A DNA stretch of 64,000 nucleotides from Gibbula magus (GCA_936450465.1 OW388291.1:80489436-80553435); one strand, 5' to 3'. Positions 1 through 13,010 are shown, counted from the stretch's first letter. Notes: generated by a model from the letters alone, not told the origin. Numbers and translations are program-made.

Positions 1-440
1 TTATATTTAATTATGAAAAACGGTCTACAACTGTAATGTTATTATAATCGTTAAAATCTGCTGAATTTAGAATAGCAAACTTGTCAAAATGAATATTGTA
101 AAACGTCCTGTAGGGTTTCTCGACGTTTCATCCCAATCAGAAGATAGCCCAGGGGTGAATGTATGTAGATGTCAACAAGGCTTTTATTAGTCTAAAATGA
201 CTCACATTTTCTAGGAAGAGGGCATGTATGCCGAAATCCTGGCATTGCCTTTCACAATCACTGATTCATTAAAAAATACAACCAATGATAAAGATGTATT
301 TCTTCATTAGGAATTGTCTCTTTTTTCTTGTAAATTTGATTTTGATGAAATCTGACACTTGCTTTCACATGTAGTCTAGAATATAGCCTCTGAAATGAGT
401 TTTTTTTAAATTTCCAAATTTGATAACATTTTTTTAGAGC
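1..440. repeat. Left-edge fragment of the multi-kb tandem array
   Basis: Bases 20-230 match 3420-3555, 13885-14110, 19150-19370 and 27270-27485, including the shared strings 'cgtcctgtaggg', 'cagaagatagcccagg' and 'caaggcttttattagtct'. Bases 290-430 match 3555-3680. The order of the blocks is the same as in the later copies, so this is the trailing part of an array unit that begins outside the window. The short open frames here are not conserved between copies and are not genes. Confidence 0.75.
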
Positions 441-463
441 CACTGGCTTTGTAGCTCATCAGG

Positions 464-516
<53 letters not shown>

Positions 517-530
517 TATATATATATATT
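464..530. repeat. (TA)n microsatellite
   Basis: About 67 bases of almost pure TA dinucleotides with one short interruption (ataaataaa). It sits just after an array fragment. Confidence 0.95.
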
Positions 531-2699
531 AACTAATTCAAAATGTCAACTTGTAGGTGAGAGGTACAACAAAGGGTCCTTACCCCTCTGACCAATCTTT
601 GAGGCTAGAGATAAAATCCTTTACAAATAAAGACACACTTGAAGATTTAATTCATCACTGTTCTTTCCTTTAAATTACCTCCCTTTGAAGAGCACATACA
701 ATCTAAAGATGAAAATAGCTTCAGGTTATGGTCTCTGTGACCTATATTTTGGGTCGTAGGATCACAACATCTAAAATTTAGAATCCCAATTGACCAAGGA
801 GTCTGTACATGAAATTTCAAGTCTATGGGGTCAGTGGTTCTTGAGAAGAAGATGAAAATAGGTTTGTAAGTTTGTGACCCCTGTGACCCTATTAGGGGTC
901 AAGCACCAACTGTCAGCTCTTACTGTACCAACAGCTTATCCCAACGACTCCACCAAGGGACTCGCCCCGAAGAAACTACAATAACTTGTAATATTTCAGT
1001 GTTATTCCAAATGTGACAACTGTTACATTCATTTTTCTGCCTCAGTCGATGAGATAAGCATGGTCGTCTTTGTATTTTATATTGGAATGAACTATCAATT
1101 GTAGATATATGACCTGTTTAGTGTTTGCTGAAGTTGTTACCAGAATACTTAGTGACGCCATAGACTTATCTTCGTGATGGCCACTCAACTGGTGTAAACA
1201 GCTCTTTTATTTCAAAAATATATTCTGAAACTAAAATTAAATTTCGTGGCTTAAGGAAGCATTGTAAAAATGATTTTTCAGTGAGAATATCTTTAAAACA
1301 TATTTGGTATCCAACCAATTTATTTTTTTATCTATAATGAGGTAATTGCTTCGTGTTTCTTTCATCTTCATTGATAACCAACGGTTCAAGTTTCAATATC
1401 CGTGTACTTCTGTCTTTCAAGTTTTCCATGTCTGCAGATTAACACACAGAGATGTGAAACAACATTATTCTTACGAATTACCTTCTTTAATTACACGTAT
1501 CAAGATAACCCTCTGTTTATCAGAAGTTTGAATAAAACGGCGACGATCATTTAAAACTATTTCCTGTGTATTTAACATTACATATTGGATATCAGCTTAA
1601 ATTAAATCCACCTGAACACGTTGACGATATGCGCATCTATCTCTATACGAGTTTCTTTGATATATTCAGATGTAGACATATTCTCAAGGTGCGGTCTATA
1701 TACAGACCATGAAACAGCGTGGCGTTAAGCATCTCTTGTGCCAGGTAAGTAATTGTGGTTCATTAACTGATACTTGCAATAAGTAAAATAAACCGCATTG
1801 GTTTACGTAGGAAATGATGAATCGGTATACTTTTGAAATAATTTGTATATAACGCATATGCTTTATTCTCAGAAGATTGGCATAATTGCTTGATTAGTTA
1901 ATTATAGTTTTTTGATGAATGATTGCACAGTCTAGCCTGATAATGGCTACATTCACGTGATTGACTGGTTTAAAAATACCACTCATAATCATTTTAAATA
2001 TTTCCATTCCAAGATAAAAACGAATTTTAAGTTTGATTTTGAATGTAAGTTTCATAAAGGATCTTAAATCAAATCTGCCAAATCTAAATGCAAATGAAAG
2101 ATAGTTTATTGCTTTAAATAGAAACATAATATAAATTATGAATAACTGTTTCGAATATTACCAATAAATGTATTTTAGATAGTGAAAAAACTGTAACATT
2201 GTTATACTTTGCAATAACACCTATGTTCTACTTTCTTCGGAACTTCGGAACCCCATACCCTCAACACTGACTGTACCAACTGCTTTAGGCAACCGTGGCC
2301 TCGACGAAAACGACAGAAGGAAATCGAATGTAAAATGACCAAAGCATATTGGCAACGGAAAATCGGTTAGTTCAGCACTATAACCAGGACAATAAGTCTG
2401 AAACTATTCTAACAAGTCTGAAATGACGTGGGACAGTGCATCAATCTGAAGTCAGATGAAATAGTTACTAATGCTGTGATATCCAAAATGATATACTTCT
2501 ATATGAGACTAATACATAATTCAATTCTTTAAGATGATAATTACATAATTTGGTTACTATTGTTTGAGTTTTAAAGTACTTTCTAGATTTTTCATTTATT
2601 CTAGAATGTTAGCATTTCAGCTAGCGTTGTCACTTTGCTTACAAACGTGTCTGAAATCGTAGAAACATTTTAAAACACACAATATACATTTATGAACCA
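531..2699. other. Non-coding AT-rich spacer
   Basis: I see no gene. Bases about 640-960 hold a stretch with repeated 'gtgacc' words, in the style of the gaccttg-rich dispersed repeats seen at 8.5, 23.4, 47.9 and 54.1 kb. Bases 2220-2340 read weakly like a basic linker of a retroelement protein, but with no recognisable motif. The remaining short frames (around 1346-1531 and 1894-2127) lack any recognisable motif. Confidence 0.5.
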
Positions 2700-4420
2700 A
2701 CAACTTCGACAATTAGAAAGACACGTGTTTTGTTGTATGAGTTGGTATGTTTAGTGTATGACAGATGGTTGTATGTGCCACTGTTGTTGTGCGTGTTTAA
2801 AACTAATAAGGTACATGTTTATTCACTTATGTTTATTTAGTGTTCTGCTAAAGCCTATATGTATATTACAAATGACAACTGTTGTACACAACTGAAGTCT
2901 CTTTAAACAGTTTCCGGCTTGATTTGATTGTTATCATGTGTAGAATATACGTTTCTTGCTTTAATTTTCCACTGAACATGGAAAACCACTTCTTAAATAC
3001 ATGTTACCAAACTCAACATGCAGAGTATATAGAAGTGTTGTCTGTAACCTACCTTCTTAACGAAACTTGGTTTTGTAGTAAAACTTCAAAACGTTCATGA
3101 ACATACTATACATGCTTTTACATCTTACTTATCTTACCTTATTTTTAATTCATTTAATATACATCTCCAAATTGTATGAAAACCAGATTTGCTTTTATTG
3201 TTTTCATATGGTAATGCTTTTTGAAAAAGGATTTCTCTTTAGTATATAGAGCAATTACATCACCACATTCCAAGAATCCTGAATCACAATGAGTCTTGTC
3301 ATCTTTCAACTATTAATCTTTATAAACGAGGTTTTTCTCTTTCATGTCCACTTGCAGAACAGCCCTCAGCATTACAATAATAACACAACTAACAACGAGA
3401 AAGGGGAACATATTTTATGAAACCGGTTTTCAACTGCAATGTTATTATAATCGTTAAAATCTACTGAATTTAAAACAGCAAAATTGTCAAAATGAACAAC
3501 GTTAAACGTCCTGTAGGTTTTCTCGACATTTCATCCCTTTCAGAAGATAGCCCATCATAAGAAATTGTCTCTTTTTTTTTTATTGTAAATTGGAATTTGA
3601 TGAAATCTGACACTAACTTTCACATGTAGTCTCACATTTAGCCTCTGAAATGAATTTCTTTTAACGTTGAATTTTGAAAAAAAAATAATGAAAATGAGAC
3701 TTGGAGATATGTTCAATTTCAGAATAGAGAGCTTTGGCTCCTTAAAAATTAAGGGGTCTGGATGACAGGCCATTTCACATGTTGCAATTTATTTAGTTGC
3801 TTGGACAAAGAACCGGATTGTGTTCCGCTTTGACTGATTGTAAATGTTCTTATCTAAGCAAATAATGAATAATAGCACTCTTTTTCAAGATTTGTTCAAG
3901 AGCTCCTTATCAATGAGTTGTAAGTACGAACCTAAGTAATTATAGTAATCTTTAGCATTAGCATTGATGTTCTAAGAGTGTAGTTCAAATTGAAATACAT
4001 AAGTGAATAGTTCTGTGCGGTTTTACATAGGAATATCCTACTCTAGTATAAAGGTCGTTAAAGAATCTTATAAAATATCAAACAAATGATGGCACTGTTC
4101 TTATCAATTTGAAAACGTCATATTTCAAACTATACAAATATTCATCAGATTTATGTTAATCGAAATAATTCAAACATTTTATTGGGGTTAAATATAATTA
4201 CTTCAATGTGATTCTAATTGGGTCAGGCATATCATTGTTAAGAATGCTACTTTTGAATGACATTGATAGAAAAGAGTAAAAACCTGAAGAATATATGGTT
4301 CAGCATTATGTCTTCAGAAGCTTCTTAATTGATGGCGTTACAAAGGGTTGTATTTTATATTTGTGTATGCCAATAGCCTCAATTTATCATTACCTTTTGA
4401 TCCTATCAATGATGATGCGT
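2700..4420. repeat. Tandem-array unit A, 5' portion
   Basis: This stretch contains, in order, blocks also found elsewhere. Bases 2716-2870 match 13306-13430 and 26310-26450 ('gtttattcacttatg', 'agtgttctgctaaa'). Bases 2936-3100 match 9891-10060, 18548-18730 and 26519-26720. Bases 3163-3420 match 13600-13880, 18920-19130 and 26890-27250. Bases 3425-3555 carry the 'cagaagatagccca' block. Bases 3990-4270 match 14235-14520 and the region after 20160. The copies differ by many substitutions and small indels, so the duplications are old. Reading frames are not preserved between copies. Confidence 0.8.
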
Positions 4421-4611
4421 TATGATTGAACATATTATTTCACTTTTAGGATAACATGTAAATTAACTCTGTGAAAATGCTGATCTTATTTTAATTGATA
4501 AATGTCTTATTTCATCCAGTAGTAAAAATGCATATTTTGTTTATTACTAGTTTCCATGTGGTTGATATGGAGCGGTTTCCGCCAAGATTGGACAGCGATT
4601 TTTAAGTTCAT

Positions 4612-4867
4612 ACCTCAAAGTCAATACTTACAAATAAATATACTCGTACCTGATGTTTTGAAAAGGTTTCATTGCTGCAAATATACAAATTTGCAACACT
4701 TAGAGCTGTACTATTTATGCGTATGAAGACACCAAATATTAGCCCCGCCTACAATGTGTTCATCAGCCAATGAAAATGCACAACACAACTAGCCACGAAC
4801 CTGACGTCATGGGGGCGTGGCTACATGTGATATGACGTCACGAAATTAAGTTTATGCAGGTATGAAC
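4612..4867. mobile_element. Possible small inverted-repeat element (MITE-like)
   Basis: The 11-mer agttcatacct at the left end is repeated as its reverse complement aggtatgaact at the right end, 256 bp apart. The interior has two TGACGTCA-type sites and no ORF. The word 'gacagcg' occurs just outside both ends (about 4592 and 4880). The terminal repeat is short, so a chance match is possible. Confidence 0.4.
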
Positions 4868-4987
4868 TGAATGTCTGTGACAGCGTTCAGCGAATCAGAT
4901 CAACGCAAAGCAATTGCTATTTATTTATTATGTTTCAAGCTACTAGAATGCGCCTTACAAAGTTAATTGGACATATAGCCATTCTCA

Positions 4988-5300
4988 CACAAGTGTCTTC
5001 TGATATCAAATATATCAACACCAGTTGATTAATGTTACACGTATCCGAGGCCAAACGAGTGTGGATATTTTTGATATCGGAAGACAAGACGGTGAAAGTT
5101 TCTGTATTCTGTACCATTCAAATCATTCTTCAACAATTATCAGCAAAAGAATGAACTTATCTAATACACAAAACTGCCATTTCGTTTCTTCAGCAGTGAT
5201 CTAAGTGAGGCTATAGCATTATGATGTCATCAGCATTATGGCATCATGGCATTGTTTCGATATTTACTTTGTGACGTATTAGCATTGTCAGCTGTGTTCT
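4988..5300. repeat. Dispersed hairpin repeat, copy 1
   Basis: An inverted repeat of about 28 bp (tgtcttctgatatcaaatat at the left; the reverse complement of gatatttttgatatcggaag at the right) flanks roughly 45 bp. It is followed by a cluster of 'gatgtcatca/ggcatcatgg' words. The same arrangement recurs at 59678-59930, so this is a dispersed, non-coding, fold-back repeat. Confidence 0.6.
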
Positions 5301-5479
5301 CACTGTAGATATCGCCAGTAAATATCGTCTGATCTGTCACAAGCTATATCAACTGTTGGAGCCAGTTTTGAATAATAAAGAAAAATACAGGGTTTTGACC
5401 AATGGGTGTCCGACACTTTATTTAGGTCGAGATAATACCAACTATGCTCATTTCAAATTATTTTACCCTTCAATAATAT

Positions 5480-6181
5480 CTGTATAGTTTAAAAAAAAGG
5501 ACGAATAGAATAACAAGAGTAATAAACGTGAAAACACGTCGTAACTCCTAACATCAAAATTATAATTGCTTCCGCTATGTTTAATGATCTTATTGACAAA
5601 ATCAATCAAATCGGACATGGCGTTTAAGAATTAATCATATTTAATGTTTCTTTCTTCCCTTGGAATGATGAAGTGTACTAGAAGACCCTATAAAGCGACA
5701 GAGATTCGTGTTTAAACGGCTCTGAAGTCGAAAACAAGTAGAGAAGTGTTCCATGCACATACATTAAAGCTAAGAAACGCTTCAACATGTGGCATATCCA
5801 CTGGACTTGTTAAACTAAAACTGCGTCATGAAAACTGAACGAGTGAGCACCAGGATTGCAGTCATAAACAGACATAAAAAACATAAAAAATCACTCGAAA
5901 AACAGGAAACTGTAATATTACTCTCACCAGTATTGGTGAATTTTGAGTTAGGGAAACAGTGTAATATTCTGATTTCAAACATTAACCATTGTACCTTTGC
6001 AAGTGGCCTGTTCCATGTGCATGTGGGATAACGATAATAACAAAACCTGAACTAGCATTTGATTGGCATATGGTGGACAATTCATTGTCTTATTACCACA
6101 TAAGAAAACATGCAGGCAAAAGAGTCACTCGAAATAAGGAAACTGTAATCTTTCTCTGTTAAGTATTGATAGATTTCGAAT
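5480..6181. repeat. Tandem-array unit A, middle portion (interrupted by a LINE)
   Basis: Matches 10420-11040, 22370-23000 and 28860-29540: shared strings include 'aaatcggacatggcgttta', 'gtgtactagaagacc' and 'gatt(c)gtgtttaaac'. The last part (6062-6181) is a local duplicate of sequence that resumes at 8021 after the LINE. On the minus strand each copy starts a short frame reading MSDFIDFV or a variant, but the downstream parts differ in frame and length. Confidence 0.75.
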
Positions 6182-6205
6182 TTATAAAGGAAAACAGAAA
6201 AAAAA

Positions 6206-7661
6206 GATCCAAACAATTATAGAGGAATAACCATAACTTCCTGTATTGGGAAATTATTTGAGAAAATTATCCTAGTAAGAATGGAAAGCTGGATGCATAA
6301 GTATATGCCCACGTTTCCAGACAAGCTACAGTTTGGATTTAGAAAAGAACATGGAGCAACTACTTCAGTCTTTAATTTAAATGAAAGAATATCCTATTTT
6401 CTTAACAGAGATTTTCCTGTTTATACAGCCTTTATGGATAATGAAAAGGCGTTTGACCGCATATGGCATAATGGACTATTTTTAAAACTTTACGAAATGG
6501 GCATCAAAGGTAAGATCTGGCGGCTTATTCACCAAAGCTATAAATCAAGCTCTGCATTTGTGCAATATTGTAGCTTGTATTGTAACTATGAAAAATGGTA
6601 TCGATGTTTATGGTATTCAAATTCCTTGTATCTTACTTGCTGATGACACTACACTTGTCTCTACCTCCCCTAAAGGTCTTCAATCATCTCTTGATACTGT
6701 TCATAGTTATGCCTGTAAGTGGCGGTTAACATAAACGGCTCAAAAAGCACATGTATCATTTTCTGCAAATCATAAAACGCCTGGGTAATTACTCCTTCAC
6801 ATTTGGTGGGTCATATATACCAATAAGTGATAGTGTAAAATATGGAGGGATACTACTTTCATCTGATTTATCCCCGAAATCTAGAGTGCATAAAACTGTC
6901 AAAAAGCAAGGCAATCTGTTAACTATCTGAATAGTCTCGGCCTAAACAGTAGAGATTTACATCCTACATCATCTGTAAAAATATGGAAGAGGATGATACT
7001 ACCCACGAGTTTCTATGGCTGTGAACTTCTACCCATTCTAGGGGGTAAAGACTTTGATATGGTAGAAAGCACTCAACGATACTTTGCCAAATGCATTCAG
7101 GGTTTCGGTAAACGTATCTCCTCTGCTTCTGTCTTAGGCAACCTTGGCCTGTGGACTATGGATGGAAATATAGATAAATGTAGACTACTATTTCTTGGCA
7201 AGTTATGCAACTGTCGGTGTAATTCTTTGTTTAAGGATTTATTCTGCGTTCAGTTAGCAACATTTCAAAATAGAACAACTGCATTACATTGTATATGCGA
7301 TAAACTCATTCAAACCAGTTTAAAATATAATCTTTTTAAGTACCTAACTGACTATCTTGACACTGGAAGGTTTCCACGTAAGTCGCTGTGGCGCAAACGA
7401 GTTATCAATTCTATAAACGAAACTGAAACTGTACGATGGGCTACTCAAGTCTCTGTAAGACAAGATATGTCAAGATATCACACAACTCATAGTACCTTTG
7501 GTGTACATAGATTGTATTATTTTATGCATGTATATCCACAATTTAAAGATATTTTACAATTATGTGTACAAATCAACTCCAGGGCAAAATTTTCAAAAGA
7601 TTGTGAACTCTGCGAAAGATATTGTAATGATTATGACTGCCACATAATTCTTCATTGTTAA
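6206..7661 (+). pseudogene. LINE reverse transcriptase (broken)
   Basis: RT motifs can be read in order: DPNNYRGITI at 6210, QFGFRKEHGATTS at 6330, FMDNEKAFDRIWH (catalytic block A, with N in place of the more common aliphatic residue after D) at 6430, then a jump. The segment that should hold the GxxQG block is missing, and block C reads LLADDT at 6639-6656 in another frame. After a further frameshift the thumb and C-terminal part are open from 6993 to 7661 (222 codons), ending in a Cys-rich CELCERYCND…HIILHC motif. With a deletion and at least two frameshifts it cannot make a working enzyme. Confidence 0.85.
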
Positions 7662-7992
7662 CTGTACATATACAACAGAAACCAATTCTTCTCAAAACTC
7701 ATAGATCTTTTTGACGTTAATATTGATGTTGAAATAGAACTATTATCTCTCTTTTCTGGAGGTGAAATACCAGGAACCAACCATATGGATGAAATGTCAT
7801 GGAGATGTATGATAGTTCTCTTCTGTAAATATCTGTTTTCTATGCGAACATCACTGAACTGTACATTTTAGATCTTTTCCTATTGTATTCCCTACCTGTA
7901 TGATTATGTAATTGTGAAACTGTTGTTGTAAATATTTAATGTATTTATGTGTAATGATATTCGGATCGCAATCTGGAGGAAATAAAGAGATT

Positions 7993-8020
7993 CATTCATT
8001 CATTCATTCATTCATTCATT
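7993..8020 (+). repeat. (ATTC)n tail of the LINE
   Basis: About seven ATTC units directly follow 'ggaaataaagag' at the LINE 3' end and mark the exact insertion boundary. Confidence 0.9.
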
Positions 8021-9000
8021 GGCATATGGTGGACAATTCATTGTATTGATGGATTTTGAATTTGGGAAACATAGTAATATTTCTGCTCGTTTTCAAACAT
8101 TAACGAATGACAACTTTGCAAATGCCCGGTTTCATGTGCATGTGTGATAACGATTGTGGCAAAACCTTAACAAGTAATTGATTGGCATATGGACAATACA
8201 TTCAAATACTTGACTTATTGCCATATAAACGAAATGCAGTCAAAAGAGAAGATGCACTTTCCACACGATTCACTTATAAGATGTTTCTACTTCCAGGTCG
8301 ATTACTGAATCCTGTTTCTCTCCTTGTGTCGTTCTTATATCATGTCTAACATTGCTTGGAGTTTCTCTATGTTAAGACATGGACATAACTGCATTTTCCT
8401 GTGTGACCATTTCCATGTAAAGTTCAGTGAGTGCTAAGTGTAGGCAAACGTATGGACTCTGAACAAATGGTTTTGCCACCAAATCGATGATTTCGGCGTT
8501 ATGTTGTTTTCATCTGTCCATCCGTTTGTTCGTCTATCCTTCTGAAAAACCTTAATCTTGGCCATAACTTTTGATGCATCAGTGATAGGCCTTTGTTACT
8601 TTTTGCATCGGGAAATGAGGTCATACTACATTTACCTTTTGACATTGACCTTGATACGGGAAGCATCTTTAAACATCAATTTTGATCGGATGGTGGTGGT
8701 TAAATTTTAATACTTAACTGGATCATTCACATGAAATAATAGGGAACACTTTGATATTGTGTTATCAAATATGGCTATATCCTGGGTCGTCGTTGTTGAC
8801 AATCAAATCTTATAACCTTCATACTTATATACTTCATATTCTTATATACTTCATTGAGAAAATATAAAGGAGCCCTGAACGGTCGACAAGGTGTCAATAT
8901 TCCTTTTGAGAGAGACCACACATATTCCCCTGTCTCTAGAATAAAAAAATGTTCCTTTGCATTGTTAGCTCATCAGATCTGAAAGGCACTTAGGGGATAA
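8021..9000. repeat. Tandem-array unit A, 3' portion
   Basis: Continues the unit interrupted by the LINE. Bases 8270-8450 match 11041-11200, 23085-23260 and 29635-29830 ('cttataagatgtttctact'). Bases 8510-8720 match 23340-23560 and also the isolated copy at 54070-54310; this part begins with 'gtccatccgtttgttcgtc', a style common in molluscan dispersed repeats. Bases 8780-9000 match 23620-23840. No gene is visible. Confidence 0.75.
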
Positions 9001-10384
9001 CAGTTTGTATATTTGCTCCCGACCCTATCTCAAATATGGGCATGTCAGGCACTTTCCCGCAAACCTTCACACGACTTCATCTCCGTTACCAGTTGCCATA
9101 GGGTGCTTACATTTTCATACAACCTTCTTACATGGGGACTCAAGTTTGTTCTTTTGGATCCGACCCCACCCCTTCAAATATGGGGATGGTTGGGTCCACC
9201 CTAAAATCTTTAAACTCCTTCTCCAAAACATTTTAATACAGAGAGAGTAAAAGTACAGAATAACATCTTTACAACATGTACACTTCAGTTTGAACATTTG
9301 GTCAAAATGAGAAATGTAAAACATGTCAGTGAACTGCAAAGGATTGCACATCAGAGTGGCTGTAAATTTTTATTTCAGTCTTACCAGATTTGGATAGTTG
9401 TTGTTTTTTTTGTCAAATTGGACATATTTAATTTTAACAACTTTTCTTCATTCAATGTGTTTGCCATTGTGAACTACAACAATGAAAACTAATTTGAATG
9501 TTAATTACGTAAGATAAGATTTTACTATTGTCCAACAATTTAGAAAGAATACAACACACAGAGTAATTTGTCCTTAAATATGTTTAATTTGGAGAAAAAA
9601 AGATCATCTGAAACAATGCAACATCAAACAAAACCTTGTGTCCCATCATAACAAATTCGATAGACTCCTCGTTTTGTACCTCCAATCCCTTCAGTTTGGA
9701 AGTCACTTTCGATAACGTAACGTAATTTCGCATTGTGGGAAGTCAAGGAGCTTCAGTTTCTATCTTGTATCTGGGATATCGATTTAGAACATGGTAGTGT
9801 ACATTATGACTGGAAAATATATACATCAAGTATAAAACCTGATGTCCGTAAATATAATGGTGTTGAGTATCGAACTTAATTCAACTGTCATGTGTAGAGT
9901 ATATGTTTCCTCTGCTTTTATTTTCCGCTTAACATTAGTTACCAAACTCAAAGCACAGGATATATCGAAGTGGTGCCTGTAAACTTTCTTCTTTAAGAAA
10001 ATCTTTATAAATATGTTTTTGTTGTAAACCTCAAAAACCTTCATAAAATGCTACTTTTTACAAACAAATATTTAATTAGGTTTCCTGAAAACAATTACTG
10101 AATTACAATTTTTAATAATTGTACAAGAATGTCACCTAAAAATCAAGTATGCAGTGTCATGTGACCGTCATGAAGTGACGAATCACTAAGGAATTAAGGA
10201 AGATCATGGATTCTTTTAGAAACTTTAGCATGTACGATATTTTGACAGTTGTGTTTGACAGCTTTATACTGTGAACATTTGTTATATTTTTATATTTTTA
10301 AATACATTACAGACCGGACGTAATATTCATTGTCTTCCAACAGAAGACGTTTGTCAATGGGAAGGATATAATTTGAATTGAGCA

Positions 10385-10425
<41 letters not shown>

Positions 10426-11210
10426 ACATGATATTTGATAATTCTCCCTACTGCACAGACACCAAATTAACAAATACCTTGATAAGATAGGTTTGGAAAT
10501 AGAAGTTTACACCACTACAGGAATATTAAATAGATGAATTGAATAACATGAGTAAGAAATGCGAACTCCAAAATATAATTGCTTCCGCTTTGTTTCGTGT
10601 ATTAGTGACAAAATCAATAAAATCGGACATGGCGTTTAAGAATCAATCAAATTTTATGTTTCTTTCTTCCCGTGGAATGATGAAGTGTACTAGAAGACCG
10701 CATAAAGCGACAGAGATTCGTGTTTAAACGGTTCTGAAGTCATAGACACATCCATAAAAGCTGATAAACGCTTTACTCGTAAGAAAAATGTGTCATTTAC
10801 TCACAACTTTTTAAACTAAAACTGTGTCATGAAAACTGAACGAGTGAATACTAGGATTGCCATCGTGACAAACTAAAAGAACAATTTACTCGAGATAAAG
10901 GAAACTGTAACCTTTCTCTCTCTCCAGAATTTGGGAAACATAATAATATTTCTGCCCGTTTTCAAACATTAATGAATGGCAACTTTGCAATTGACGGTTC
11001 CATGTGCATGTGTGATAACGATTAGGGCAAAACCTTAAATTACTCTCCTTGTGTCGTTCTTATAACATGTCTAACATTTCTTGAATTTTGTCTACATTAT
11101 AAGACATGAACATCATTGCATTTACCTGTATGACACTTTCGATGTGAGGTTTGGCGAGTGTATTTCTAAAATTGGTCTAGCATATGGACCCTATACAAAA
11201 GCTTTGCTGC
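9001..11210. repeat. Tandem-array unit B
   Basis: Bases 9001-9890 match 17750-18540 closely ('ctcaagtttgttcttttgg', 'ccgaccccaccccttcaaat') and in part 23990-24230. Bases 9891-10060, 10105-10380, 10420-11040 and 11041-11200 match the corresponding blocks in the other units. This unit lacks the 'cagaagatagccca' block, so internal deletions have shortened it. Short frames such as 9005-9250 and 9013-9204 overlap one another inside the repeat and are not genes. Confidence 0.8.
10385..10422. repeat. (TA)n microsatellite
   Basis: About 38 bases of TA repeats inside unit B. The paralogous position in other units (22360, 28860) has only a few TA units, so this is a local expansion. Confidence 0.95.
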
Positions 11211-11589
11211 TAAGTTACCTTGGCTATGTCTTTTGCTTTGAAACTTAATATATAATTTTTGTGACCTTGACTTTGGCACAGAAAGCAGTTCCCAAAAGTT
11301 AAAAGCTTAGCAATAGCTAGTTTGGGATTGGCAGTGATGCTTAACCTATAATATTTAAAATCACATTGTCATGAGTTTGTAGGAATCATTATAATTAGGG
11401 CGATATAGTCAAACCAATGTTGACAGATATATAACTTAATGTCATTTATTTAGTTTACATCTAATACATATTAATTGGCATGTATTAGGAATGCTCTATT
11501 CATATATTAAAAAAGTTGGAAGCCCATTTGCTTAGGCAGAAATTAAACACGCATAGTAAATTTACTTTTACTCACGCCTTATAAACAGG

Positions 11590-13010
11590 GCTTAAGAGGA
11601 GATTCACGTTTTTGTTTTACATTGGACATATTTAATTATTTTAAAAAGTTTTTGTCTTCCTTATAATGTTTATAATTGTGAACTGCATCAATGAACAATA
11701 ATTACGTAAGATAAGACTACTTCAGTTAAAACAACAAATACATTCCATAGAGCAATTTGTGATAAAATATGTTTAATTTTTGAAAATCAGGTTCTCTGAA
11801 ACAAGGAAATATGAAATTTGACCTTCTGTCCACTTAAAAAAAATTCGGAAGTCTCCTCGGTAATTCGGGAGACTTGTCATTTGTGTACCTTCCATTCCTT
11901 GTGTTTGGAAGTCACTTTCGATAACATAAGTAATTTGGCACTGTTTGAAGCCAAGGAACATCAATTTCTATATCGTTTATGGAATATCAATTTAGGACTT
12001 GGCAATGTACATTGTGATTTGTAAACATATAGTAAATTTTATATAACCTTTTTTTTAAAGCTTGAATAATAGTTTTCGAAATTTCAGTTGCCTTGTGTGG
12101 TAAATACGTACTCATCAATCAACCACAAACATTCGAGGATAAATGGAATTCGAAAATGAGAGATTGTATAAACAATATACTTGAAATTCAAGTCGATTCA
12201 AGGTACCTTTTCTTCTGAATAGAAAATATTCTGCTTGTTGTGATAGTGCATTTTTAAAAATATTTTTCTCAATTTATAGAGGAAGTAATTACACTGAATT
12301 CAACGATGTACTGGTGCCAAACAGTACAGTATATTATGGAGATTAAATGTTTCATTAATTCAGAAAAGGCAACCCCAATACACTGTAAATAATATTTGAA
12401 TTATCTATAGATTTGCTCTCTAAGTTTACCAATAAAGAGAAACTAATGATTTTAACATTACATTATTGATTGAATTTTAATGAAACCATACTTCTTTGAT
12501 TTGTTTATGTTTTCCGGTATGTAAAAGGCCATTTATCACGGAATCTGTAATGTCCTGATGATTATACAAGACTCTAAGTGAAATTTAGTTCTACTGGCCA
12601 TGCTTGAAGAGTGAAACGATATTACCAAGGGTTTGTATAAAAAAGGAGTAAACAACCATATACATGTTGCATTGTTTGTAACAGTAAAGATAACTAATTT
12701 GGTCAAAATAAAAATTAAATGAAATTTTTACTCCTGAATGATATGCAACTCCACCAATACCCCGGTCTAAATAAAGACACGTTTTTATAGGTATCGCCCT
12801 GAATACACCTATTTCATTTTAGAGCCGCTCTCATGGGCCAAGCACAAATGTGTAAAATAAATTTAATAAAACATAACTATAATAGCAATTCAAATCGTTT
12901 GATACTGATGCACGCCAAACCAAGGTACATATTTTACTTTGTAGCCTCTTCATATATCCTCTGTTAATGTATGTACAACTTTGACATTTACCGATATACA
13001 CTGATCTGTC
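11590..13010. repeat. Array segment paired with 30190-31560
   Basis: Collinear similarity with 30190-31560. Bases 11610-11710 match 30230-30330 ('atcaatgaacaata', 'taattacgtaagataag'). Bases 12060-12160 match 30790-30890 ('atagttttcgaa', 'cacattcgaggataaatg'-type strings). Bases 12270-12320 match 30970-31020, and 12840-12960 match 31420-31530. The first part is also a diverged form of the block at 9400-9780. This shows that the array extends over at least 31 kb. No ORF is conserved between the two copies. Confidence 0.65.

Larger units (their letters stand above)
6182..8020 (+). mobile_element. 5'-truncated, decayed non-LTR retrotransposon (LINE)
   Basis: The element begins inside the reverse transcriptase (frame …KKKDPNNYRGITI near 6210) and runs to a 3' tail of ATTC repeats after AATAAA-like sequence at 7980. 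Everything upstream (endonuclease, first ORF) is missing, as is usual after incomplete reverse transcription. It lies within an array unit: the sequence right after the tail resumes the repeat, starting with a 24-bp copy of 6065-6088. The clade is not resolved; the ATTC tail and the C-terminal Cys/His motif point to an ordinary LINE rather than an LTR element. Confidence 0.9.

Noticed and set aside
2700..4420. LTR retrotransposon interpretation of the recurrent blocks
   Set aside because: Blocks recur in long collinear units without TG…CA ends, a primer binding site or gag-pol remains; tandem segmental duplication fits better.
9005..9351. Three overlapping short frames
   Set aside because: They overlap each other on both strands inside a repeat block that is non-coding in the paralogous copy at 17.8-18.1 kb.
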